Positions 12,846 through 24,800 of a stretch of 64,000 nucleotides of DNA are shown in pieces. This DNA is from Polydactylus sextarius (Eukaryota > Chordata > Actinopteri > Polynemidae). Position numbers and translations under genes: made by a program. The notes under the pieces were generated by a model that saw only the letters and a program-made list of their open reading frames with translations, ran no database searches and was not told the origin of the DNA. The stretch lies in contig CM028906.1 of the NCBI GenBank assembly GCA_016801845.1, forward strand, positions 15,359,001-15,423,000, given 5' to 3'. Positions within the stretch are counted from its first letter, which is position 1; each line of letters starts with the position of its first letter.

Positions 12846-15800
12846 TCCCCCAGTGACCTCTGACCTTGAATTAGTAAGTCCCAAGAGAAGCTAATCCTTG
12901 ACCTAATGAGATTGATGACTCTTTTGTGGTTACCGTTTTAAGTACATATAATAGCTTGTTGTGCATACAATGTGTACTAGGATTAAATGACATCCAATTT
13001 TTAACTGAAAGCCACAACCATTTATATTCGCTGCTTATAAAAGCTGTTGATCTAATCTTTACAAAGATTCAGATAAGGCTCCCGGTAGAGAGATGACCAG
13101 CATCACAGTTTTGGCTCAAATCCACTTTGAGTGCTTTCGTTTCAAGTAAGAGGAGTCAGACTGAAACCCTTTTCATCTGTGGCTTAACAGACAGGACTGA
13201 TTTATGTCCATGTGTAATAAATCAGATAATTATTAGTATTGACTGGTGTGAAATTGTTTTTGTTATTTTGGCCTTATTGCTCAACCCTAGCAATAAATAG
13301 TGTGAATATTGCAAAACCTCCCTTTTCTTAACGGGAAATGTACCTTATTGTTCCCCTGACAAACTGGCTGGTGGGAAAGCAGAGAACTAAGAACCAAACA
13401 CCTCATTCATAGAGCTCCTACTTGTTATTCTTTGTCTTAGGACAATCAGTTACTGCCAAAACCAGAATCTAGAGAGCTACGCTCAAAAATGTTAGTGTCT
13501 CTTAGTGACTGGAGATGCTCCATAGAGACTGTTACAACAAACTGGAAGGATGTCTAAGGCATTTGTCTCAGAAATTGATTAAGTGCACTTTGGTTCAAAG
13601 CTGTGTCTTTAGAGGTTAAGAACAAAAATTCGAGCTAACATTCTCATATATTTTATGAAACAGATCAAAATTGCACATCTGACATCATTACAAGTTTCTC
13701 AGGTTTCTCAACCAAGAATTGGTCAAAAAATTTTATTGAGCAAAGACAAATATACATATGAGTTGTGATGAGAAACTCTACTAGAGTTTAGGTTCAAGTT
13801 CTTGATTTTTGTTTTTCCTTTTCTTTCCTGCCTCCTTTTATGTCCATTTCTATTTAGTGGTCAAAGGCTTTTCATGAGAGTAGTTAGTGTGTGTGTGTAC
13901 ACGTGTGTGTATGTGTGTGTGTGTGTGTACGTGTGTGTGCATGTGTTAGTGTGTGTAAAGTAAAAAAAAAAAAAAAAGCATGAGATATTTTTTTTCTTAA
14001 CACTGACCAGAGCAAATCCCACAGTAACCCAAGCACACTAATAATACAGCTCCCATCCATCACCACAGACAACAACCAATTAGCACATTCCTCTTCCCCC
14101 TTTTTTTCATGTTCTTGGCTAACTCCTCAATAATTGTGGATCATTCATCAGAAAACTGAAATCCATTCAAGATGCTGTGTTTGTGTATGTGTGTATGGGT
14201 GTTTGTGCGTCAAGAATTGAAGGAATTCTGATTGTGGAGTGATGGTGATTTTTTTTCTGTGGGGCAGTATGGAAACAGAGGCCAGTGTTAATGTTACCAC
14301 AGTGTAATTTACAGTTACTCAGTGACGTGGGTCATATCTGTGACTGTGACATATCTGAATGGGTCAACATGAAACAACCAACCCTTCTGCGTGGACATGC
14401 TCCAGATCTGGGTTGAATGCAAACTGGAGAAAGGAAGTATATGGTCAGAAGGGAGAGACCATAATTAAACGTATAGTAACTTCATCTGGTAATCATGCAG
14501 TAAAAAACTATATGCAACAGTTTTAACACTGAAGTATGTGGATCTATATTAAGTTTTCAATTTTATGAAAATCTATGAAAAACAGCTGCCTGTTTGAATA
14601 AGTTGACAGATTTTGTTACTTACTTACTAAGAAACTGAGTAACTCTTACTAAGGTAGTAGAAATAACATGGATGTTGGTTTGGATCCCTTTCCATAGCTA
14701 TGACTACTGGGACAAATCCCTGCAGGGTGCCGCATCAGTGTCAGCCGATGGGCTGTAAAAAAATCCATGAAGTCAGTCCCAGAGGAGAAGTCCAGGGCTG
14801 AATTTCTGTCCTAGTCTGGCTATGTCTCCCTCTGTTGAGTGAATGAAGTTTAATTACCTCTGTTTCTGTCACTCTTTGTCTTCTTCTTTGCCTCCTCTCA
14901 CAAATCATCTTTTAATATATTACAGCTTGCATGAAAAATTTAGATTAGAAGCCAAACCTCTATTTGGTATTTGCATTACTACACAGTAAATTGGCAAATA
15001 TCACAAACCCCACAGATCTGTATAAGTAGTAGTCTTCTATTTAATATGAATGAATTGCCCTTTGAGAATGATGTATGAGGTGTGACTGTGTTGAACTAAA
15101 TGGCTGTGGTCATTTAGTGGTCATAAGCATTTATTGGCAATTGATTGGTCAATTTAACTGACAAATGTGGGAAACTGGTTCTTTGGAAAACAAGGAAACT
15201 TGGGGATCAATATAACTGTAGATATCACACATGAAATCTAGACTGAACATCTGTCAAAAAGTCAGTTTGAAGAATGAAAGTTCATTGTTGACCTTGTACA
15301 AAAACATTTGACATATAATACTGTTGGGCCTTTGTTAACATCTGTTGTTACATGTTGTTGTTCAACCACAGTTCACAGCTTTAGTGTCATGTTCTTGCAT
15401 CCTGTTGCTAACCCCCTACAGTTATCATAGAAACTACTGGTGAAGCCTTTTTATCACAGAAAACCTGAGCAGAGTCAGACCTCCATTAAAACCAGCTTAG
15501 GAGCAGGCTTAATAAAACTAGGCCCTCACATGTGTTGACCTATTCATACCAACAACAAATACAGGTTTATCCCTCCTTTGGCCTATCAGTCTTACAGCCA
15601 GCCAGTCAGTTATTCCTGTGGTTTGCTGTATTCTCTCCCTGGGGCCACCCACAGCGCTGCAGCCTGGCCGGCACTAGTCTGTAGGATCACACCATCTGAC
15701 CCTCTACCTCTGTGGATTACACAGAAATCCCCTCTCACACTGTCACAGCTTCGCCTCTGACACACACACACACTTATGAACTGCATAAAGATAATAAACA

Positions 15801-16604
15801 CACATGCTGTTACACTTAACACACAAGGAAGTATTTTATGAGGTTAATTATTAATTGTTACTGTTAATAATCACCTGTGATAAGTCTGGCTATTGTGTTC
15901 TGTATCTGCAGTGTCAGTGGAGTTTATCTTTTTTTCATGAATTTGCAGTGGAAAACTTAAACCGGGGGTGTTGTCAGAATCTCTGAGTGTACGTGTTTAT
16001 GAATGTGTGCATGTATATGCATTTGTCAGCCCATGAGTAATGGTTTTTTGGCCAGATGACTGTAGTGCAACATGGATACCTGAGCCAGACTTTTCCACAG
16101 TGAAATCTGGGGATCACATGTCCCTCCAGTCTGTGTGGTATGCATTAACAGATAGAACTGCCAGGAGAGGGGGGCCCGGGTGAAAACGGTTCAGGACAGA
16201 AACAAGCCTCGCGTATCGCTGCAACGATAGCCTGCCACTGAAATAGCCATACTCCCAGCCTGCGTTCTCATAACTCCCTGCAGGGCCGGCGGCAATGATT
16301 TAGATACTTCTTTCATAGTCTCAATTCTGACTGCCAGGCTTATGCTCAGTTTGTTTCAGTCCTGCAATTACTAGCCTCTTAAACTTTCCACTGCTGTTTA
16401 AGCTCTGCTTACAGCTGTCAAACTTTGTTCATATATAGATATATAAACGCTATAATTTCGATTCGGGCATGTCACTCTATGTTGGAATGCTGTACTGTGG
16501 ATTTGCACCGTTAAAGATGTTTGTTTTTATGTGACAAAAATATTATACTTCTCTATATGACTTGAAACAGTGATATATGTGTCTCTCTCTTTTTTTCTTT
16601 CTAG
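12846..16604. other. Intronic or upstream DNA before the first recognised nkd1 exon
   Basis: No coding signal was found. The stretch holds the TG/A-rich tract at 13886-13978 and a GC-richer patch at about 16160-16310 lying close before the exon at 16605. The rest is AT-rich single-copy-looking sequence. Confidence 0.55.
13886..13978. repeat. Imperfect (TG)n tract followed by a poly-A run
   Basis: TG dinucleotides interrupted by TACG and TATG steps run to about 13950. A run of about 16 A residues follows near 13963-13978. The minus-strand THTHTH frame is an artefact of the repeat. Confidence 0.85.
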
Positions 16605-16662
16605 GACTCCATGGATGAAGCGTGTGCTGAGGGGATTGGTGATGAGCACTACCGCTTAGAAG
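16605..16662 (+). CDS. nkd1: nkd1 coding exon a
   Basis: The acceptor follows a CT-rich tract (tttctttctag) and the donor is GTAAGT. It starts in phase 0 and ends in phase 1, encoding DSMDEACAEGIGDEHYRLE. It joins the next exon to read RLEVALPPEKTD, which is conserved in vertebrate NKD1. Confidence 0.9.
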
Positions 16663-19600
16663 GTAAGTCCCCAGCTTCTCATCATCACTAATGGTTACAC
16701 CAGCTCATTTGGTCCCTGTTAGTTTAATTTGAATGAAAGCTTGCAAAAATACTGTGGGCAACAGCTTCTTAGTTACTTGTGTGTTTCTCCCTTTCCCCCT
16801 GCTCGCCCTTCTGCTCCACTCCCATTCTCTGGGCTCCAACAATGTACTGATGAGGACCCCTTTACCTTCCCTCCCACTTCTTTACCTCCTCTGTCTTTCA
16901 TCCTGCCCCTTACTTTATCGTTGCTCTGTAAAGTGCCTCCTCCATGTTTTTTCCCTGATGTGATGTGATCCTGGATTAAGAGCTGCGGAGAGGAGAAAGT
17001 CTCTCCCTCCCATTTAAAAACAGAGTTGGATGTGAGGTGCAGGTTGAAATGTAAAGCTGAATGAAAATAGCCACGATTTTGGAAGACAGACAGAGACGGA
17101 GACTTTTATGTCAGTTCTGCTCTAGATAAAAGACAGTACAGAGACGAGAGATAACGCAGCTAATAAATGGAGTTTGAAATGATGTTTATTTGTTGGGCTG
17201 AACCTGTGTCTGGGCTGAGCTTGTCCTCCCTTCAAGACAGACATTATTTATTATAGTATTCTGCTCTGTTCATTCTCCATGATAATTAGACAAAAAATTT
17301 AATAATTTTCCTTAATAAAAGTTTTCATAGTTTAGTTCAGAAAATACAAAGAAAATACAGACCAAAATACAGACTTTCATAAAGTTGTCATGCTCAAGTA
17401 ACTAAATAAAAATCACACACTGACATTAAGTAAAAGTGTAGTGGGACATGACACAGCTTTATCACTCCACTTGAGGTGAGGTTGGATGCAGGTGAGGTGT
17501 CAATATACTTCTGATTAATGCTATCACGCTGTTTTTTTCCTTCTTCCAAGCATCACACTTTTGAACGTGGTGTTGGAGTTTAGACTCACTTTATGATCCA
17601 CAGGTGAACACAGCCACTTATGTTACTGATATACCAAGATCAGTATTGCATGTGTTAATACACTCTAATGAAAACACTTTATTATCTTGATGGTTCTTGA
17701 TTTAAATTTGAAATATATTGATGCCTCATATCTAACATTAAAATGGCTGTGAATGATTTTTGACAGCCCCTGCATGAACCGCATTCAGTTCAGTGATCAG
17801 ATCCACTGTTGATAGATCTAACAAAGTGGGGTAAAGCAGAAGTGAGAGGGAAATAGAGAGAACAAAGATAATAGGACAACCAACGTACATGAAAGCTTTC
17901 TTTCCTCTGGGTTTAAGGAAGCACATCCAAAGAAAGTTTTGCGGGGATTAAAAAAGAACTTGCTGGCAGAAATTCGAGCAGTGGGAAGAAGGGCTCAATG
18001 ATGAAAGAGTCTTTAAGATACTTAAGGATACTAAACATTGGCACTGTGAGCACGCAAGAACAGCCTAAATGAAACTATTAAGTTCTATGTTCTTTTTCTA
18101 ATAAGGGAACAACTATGTTAATGAGACGCTTGTTTAGATGATATTGTAGTTGTTCACTGGTGGTGGCTGCCCAGCATAGTTTGTCACCAAGAGCCTAAAT
18201 GAGGCACCTGGAATATGTATTACCTTGTTCATAAGTAGCTGGTTGCTTCTGACGGAGGACCATCTCATCCTGTCCGTCCAAAATCACCTTGGTACCCAGC
18301 ACTGAGCTGTCAGAATGTATGAGGGAGACAGGCTCAGTTACGTGTAATACAGTAGCCCAGCTAAGCTGGGTGTGATTGCTCACAGTGTGTGGCAGCTTTC
18401 CCAACCTGCCAATACTTGTGTTTGTGTGTGTGTGTGTACGAGTGTACGCATGCATGTGTGTAGCAGGGCTGCTGGCGAAGGCTTGGCATGGAGGGTGCCA
18501 GCCTCAGCTGCCCTCGTCTTGCCCCTCAGATCTGATGTGCAGCCAATCCCCTGGCGGCAGCTTCTCTCATAAAGGCCTGGCTTATGTCTGTGGTGGTGGT
18601 GGGTGGGAGTGTGGGGGTCATGGGGGGAGGGTGATAGCAGATTACTGTTACTCCTCCCGGCATTTCATTAGCTCTGAGATAAGCATCTCACCACCATATT
18701 GAGCCTGCTACGGAACAGATTTGCCCCTGCACACAATGTTCCCTTTGAGCACCTCAGATGATCAAACAGCAGGACCCCAAATGCTGCTCCTCTCCAAAAA
18801 GTTGGTGAAAGCTCCCTGGGATGATGCCTTTCATTTCTGGCATTTTCCCCTACCCAGGGATGAGACAGGTCTCCTTTGATCTGCTTTGGATCAGGAGGAA
18901 AGAAATTGGGCTGTTGTGTCTGCTCTGTTGGCGAGCAAACAAACAGTGTTTTAGATTTGACTTGGCTTAATTAATTAGTGATTCTGTTTTACAGCCGGTC
19001 TGATCCTTTTCCAAAAGGTTTGAGAATGGAACTTCAAAGTGTGGCGGGAGGAGAGAGGAGCGAGAGGGGGTGTGGCCTGTGTGGGTTTATGGGTGTGTTT
19101 GCAGCCTCCAGGACTGTGATTGGAAATGAAACCTACGGGGGCTGCGGCTGGCTAAAAGCTGTGAAAAGCTTCTGAGAAGCTACACAGACAGCTCTATGAA
19201 GATGAAGCGGGGATGTGTCTGGGGAACTGTAACGCTCGCAAAGGAGCCGACATGTACACCTCCCACGTCTCAGTTACATGTTGAGTGTATCTGCGGTCTC
19301 ATGTGTCAAACAAATGCTGGATTTCAAAGCAGAGAAGGATATCCTGTAGCATTATATCTGGGCCAACATCCAAGACTAAAACTAAAACATCCAATCAGAC
19401 AGTGACAGTTATGTTATTTTTGTCAACCAGGGTGGACGATCTTACAACACAGCGCAAGCCAAATATACACTACTGGTAACTGTGACCTCAGACATTATCA
19501 TGTTGGACCAGCCCCCGTATACCACAATTATAGTTTTTTACCATTAAAGGCTGCGCAAATAATATTATTTGGAGTTTTTGTCCACCTGTTATGACCTCTG

Positions 19601-21852
19601 ATGGACTCACACCATACAGAGTAACTGAACTGACACTTAAATATAAAACACAGGTCTGTACAAGGCTCATTGACTTGGTGTTAAAGGAGTATTAAGGCAA
19701 CTTACCTCACTGAAATATTCTAGGTTCAAACCTTGTCTGAGACAATATGTCTGTGTGTAGTGTAATAAAACTCTCAATGACTCGTCTGTTGTAGGAAATG
19801 TTGTCAGGCTCTGCACAGGTTGGTCTGGCCATTTGTTAACTGTGTATGACAGATTAGTACTCCCTCTGGACAGTCTCCCTGTACCCTGTGTCTGAATGAA
19901 CGATGTAATGAACATCATTCCATAAAATGATGAGCTCTGCTGTGCTGTGCAAGCGCTCGAGGGCCTCCTATAGGCCTTTGATGTTCAGATGCTGTTGTAG
20001 TTCCTTCATTCATAATTGAATGCCACCTAATATTCTGTCATGTTTTAGCACGTAATGCCTTTCATTTTCATGTTTGACATCCCTTCTCTGCGCAATTGTC
20101 CATAGATAAAGACATAAAATCAGTGCAGTAGTCATGTGTTCCCGTCCTTATGTTTTGATTCTACAACATATCTGCTCTGTGCATTGATACAAAACTAAAT
20201 TTGTTACTTGACACCAAACACTGGAAGAAAAGCTACTCATTCAAAGGTTTTAACATTTAAAGTAGATGGTGCATCAGTGCCAGTACTTCCTTCTAATGTG
20301 TTGTATTATTAATAAATATCTAGATATCAATATGAAGATACAATTTCAGACAAAAGCAGCAAGGCGTTTGCTAGAGTAGATTTATTTGGAACCAGGAGCA
20401 CTTGAATGTGTGACATAACTTAATTGTGGCTGCCAAGCTTGGAAGTTGGAGCTTACAAGACACACTTGAAGGCAAAGATATATCCTGAGGTTATGACTGC
20501 ACCCACCATTTCCATCCTCAGGCTCTCTCTTTTATCTTTATGTGTGTGTGTGTGTGTCGCTGCAGTGGCTTTACCCCCAGAGAAGACAGACAGCTGCTGT
20601 GTGGAGGAGAAGATGCAGGAGAGGGACAGCCAATCTCCCGCGGGGCCACAGAAACAGCTCCAGTTTGAAGTGAGTGTCAACACCGAACAGGACGTTTATT
20701 ACTTCCCCTCTGGACGAAACTGGGGCAGTGACAGGACACTCACAAATACACACCAACGTACACACTGACTGATGTTGATAGTTCCAACACTGTACTGTTT
20801 CAGGAGTTGGAGTGTGCCGTTTCTGTGGAGGAGGATAACAGGCAGGAGTGGACCTTCACCCTCTATGACTTTGACAACAACGGCAAAGTAACCAGAGAGG
20901 TAATAATCATCTGCTCCAAAAGGCCTTTAATTTGGAGAAATGAAAGGATGATACACAAACTAGTGAAAGAATACAAAGCAGACAATTCAAAAAACACACA
21001 GAGGATTTAAGTGGTCACTTTGTTAAAAAGTAATTGAGCTTTATTTTATGTACTTTTTAACTTCAATCTCACATTTTTATGATTACTCTGTTCTGCCTCT
21101 TTGAGAAACACGTTTTACTATCTCCAGATGCTACTATTCAGAAACTCACTGACCCAAATTATTACCAAATTAAACATGAATACACATGTTTTAAATGGCC
21201 GCTACAAAAAACAGTTATTGGTCTTACAGAGAACACTGCCCTGTCTTTGAATCAGAATCAGCTTTATTGGCCAAGTATGTGAACACATACAAGGAATTGT
21301 CTGCGGTTCTGTTCCTTCGCTCCATTATAGTTTAAACATACAACCATAGAAAAACACAGAATAAACATATACAGAAAATCTAAACATTATATAAACATTG
21401 TATGGACTGGAAGTGAATAGGTAACCTCCCTGTTAAGTCTTTCTGATATTATCACACACACAAAAAGAAAATTTAGAATAGAAGTTCAAGAAAGTCTTGA
21501 ACCCAATCTCACTCCTAAGAACCAAATCCAGCATCGTTTGTGTGTTCCCGCTCCTGTGAGGTAGCTTGTGGCTTGCATCTGCCTGGTTCAGATCTGAGAC
21601 AACATCCAGAAAGGCCTGTGTTTTTTGAGAACAACTTGAAACGGTGCAAAGAGACTGGAAGCTGTCCTCTGTGTGGTTGGCTGTGCAGTTTTTTTGGCAT
21701 TGCCTGTGGCTCCCCGGCTCATGAGACGGCAGGCGTCGGCTTGGAGGAGGAAAGAAAAGCTTTCTTCTCCAACTCCTCTTTTTTTTTATGTCTTCACACA
21801 AATAAAAAGAGGAGGAAACCAAAAACGATACAGGAAGTTTTTATTTTGTTTC

Positions 21853-21884
<32 letters not shown>

Positions 21885-24800
21885 GTTCTTCTATGTCTGA
21901 AACCAGAATGGGAAACCAGTCCCTGAAGAGTTCATAATAGTTCTTTTTATTGAGTGGTAAAATCATGCGAGTGGAGGCACAGGCTTAATTCTCAGCACAT
22001 CTGTCATATGAGCTGCTGTGTTGAAATAAAACCCTGATGAAGTTTAAAATACTGTGATTCAATTCACTGCACGTCCACCTCAGGTGAAACTTTAAAGGTG
22101 CAAGACTGGTCTCTTTTTTTTTCTCTACGAAGCTCTCCTTACAGTCTTGGAGTAGGGCAGATTTCAAGATCCATAATACATAGCAAAACGTTTAATTCAA
22201 CAGAAACAGAAGTGCACTAATCCTGACAGCTTTTGAAACGGGCGCGGTTTATATACACAACGGTGCTGATTGAACATGCCTGCCAAGCGAGAGAAAACTA
22301 CCACGAAAGCCTGTTGCAAATCATTGCACAATGTTGTGCTGTTGAACTCACCTTCAATGCCAGTTTGTAGACTCTGATCTTGCAAGTGTGCTTTTTTTCA
22401 CCAAGAGACAGTGGCAGCAACCGAGAGACCCTCCATTATTGATTCGTAAGGGGTCAGTTAATCATCACAGTGACAAAGCTGGTACATTAACTTAAAATTC
22501 TTGCATATGCAGTGCACCTTTAATGGAAGATTAGGATTGGGTTTGCAATGGAAAAAAAAACATCCAGCACAGTTGCTAACACCCAAGAGGGAGTCATTAT
22601 CTCAGTATGGTGCAAGAAAAAACTAATCAGTGCAAAATGTAGCTTCTAATGGCCACGAGAGACGGCGTTATTTCATGTGCAAATTAAACAGAACAAATAT
22701 GGTCAGTTACCTCGTTCTGAAATGAATTTGGTATCAGCTTTAATTTGAAGTTATTAACACTGGTGATTGTTTTATTTTTATTTGTTCCTACATTCCTCTG
22801 TGATCTGTAATTTTCTTACCCTAATAGATTACAATGACCTGTAGTTAAAAAAATATTATGCATTTTCTTTTGCGCATTTATTTGAAATTCTCCACAGACG
22901 TTACACCCTATGTGGTTATGATTTCAGTCATTTAAGAGACGTTGAGGAATTAAACCGAGAAAGTGTAGCACTCACACAGCTGTAACGTGACTCATATCAG
23001 ATCTGACATCTCAGTCTGCCTCCCTTGCTACCGCCAAGATGATTCTTTTTATGAATTTATAACTTGTCTTTGCTCCCTGTCTGATCGCTTCACTTAGAAA
23101 GCTGAGCTAAAACAACTGACATCAGTGTGTTTCTCTGTTCACTGTTGTTTGAGTCACTTCTTTAGATTCTTAGCTAGCATGAAGGTTATGATACATGCAC
23201 AAAGATACAGAATATTGAATTCAAACAGCAAAGTAATATGAATAGTCTCCTATGTTATGCTCCTTTTTACTCGATGCCTTCTTGAAAATTTGGGCACCAA
23301 AATTCTGTGTCTGCACCAATGTTATCAACAATCTACAACATTTTTGCTGTACTTTATGATCACGTGATCAAAGCCCAGATTAACCACAGTCACATATTAC
23401 CTCTCTTGCAGGATATCACCAGCCTGCTCCACACCATCTACGAGGTTGTGGACGCTTCCGTCAACCATTCTCCCGGCAGCAGCAAGACGTTGCGGGTGAA
23501 GCTCTCAGTGGCACCAGATTCTAGCCAGCGGTGGAGGAGTTGTACGCAGGGTGCGGCAGGTAAAGCTCGCATTATCACAGTCGGTGGGGGCGGAGGAGAA
23601 GAGAGGGCATTTTGGGGTCCCCCATGCCTTGCCTGCTGTCAAGCTCAGCCAGAGATGTGTTTGTTGTCACGCAGAAAGGCGCCTGCTTCAGGCCTGTCAG
23701 AGCTTTGTTCCTCACAGTCTCAGAGTCGCTCCATCTCTCTCACTCAATGGGGTTCATTTTTAATGATGGGGGGAGTGACAGAGCCAAGAGAGGGCCCCCT
23801 CCCTCAACGCCTTCAAATACTCTGAAAGAAACCTTAAGAGATGTGCCGAGTCCTTTTGATAACCACAGCCATTTTTCTTTTCTCCAAAGTTCCCCTTTTT
23901 TCCCCTTACCCCCCCTCTTCGTAGAGCTGCCGGGAAAATATAGCTACATTCAACTTAACTTTTCTCACTGATGACTCGGTAAACAAGTAGTCAGGGAAAA
24001 ATAGCTCAAAAAGTATATATTCCTGTGTGTTTGCATCCTATTGTTTTGACTATAAATATCCGTCAAGGGATTCAAACAGAGCAAGCTTTGAAAATATCGC
24101 TGGTTGCCTTCATGCTAATTTCAAACTGCATCAGATCTCATAGCCTTAATAAACTATTTCTGAAGTCTGCATGTTTTTTATTTCATTTCACGCCTTTATA
24201 AGAGGCTGAGAGTTGAAAATAGAATAAATGAAGCATTGTTGTTTTTTCTTTTCTATAGATCTTCAAAGTAAAACCCCAAAACAAAGGTTTCTTTCTTCTG
24301 AGGCTTGTGTGACTGTTGTCGTGTGTGCGTGCGCGCTTCTCAGTCTGTGTGAGTCTGCGTGTATGTGTCTGTGTGTGCATGTAGCTGCTCTGTGTAGCGC
24401 TCTTTGATAATAGCCTCCTGTCTTTCACACGTACACAGACTTGTCCCACCCCAGAGAGAAAAATGACAAGTGTATAGAAGACCCCAAGAGCGCAGACAAG
24501 AAGACTCGAGCACTCCTAAGGTAAACCTACCTCAGTTTCTATTATTGAAGTCTGTGCTGTCTACGAGAAGAATATGAAGTTTATTATTGTCATATATATT
24601 TTTTATTAGGTCACTGATGTTAACTTTGACTTTTTAAACCTGGTCGAAATGTTCTTATAAAAAGTTGCAAGGGGTGGTGATTGTTCACACCCTTGATCTG
24701 TAATAAACCCGTGCCCTTTAATTAGTTTTGCCCAAGTTAACCTCAGCTGTACTGAGGCAGCCCTCTGTTCAGATACTTCCAGTTGAGGTTAAAACCTGTG

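Larger units (their letters stand above)
20900..23411 (+). other. nkd1 intron
   Basis: A 2.5 kb intron splitting the EF-hand. It carries a teleost interspersed repeat at 21249-21432 and a 28-base poly-T run at 21854-21881. The poly-T run is followed by TACAG, which imitates a splice acceptor. A palindromic E-box lies at 23357-23370. Confidence 0.8.

Noticed and set aside
13884..14075. THTHTH-rich minus-strand open frame
   Set aside because: It is the translation of a TG microsatellite with a poly-A run.
19715..19735. GGTTCAAACC resembling a tRNA B box
   Set aside because: No A box at the right distance and no cloverleaf could be drawn around it.
21854..21900. T28-ACAG as a splice acceptor in an nkd1 intron
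   Set aside because: No conserved nkd1 sequence follows, and the EF-hand exons on both sides join in frame without it.
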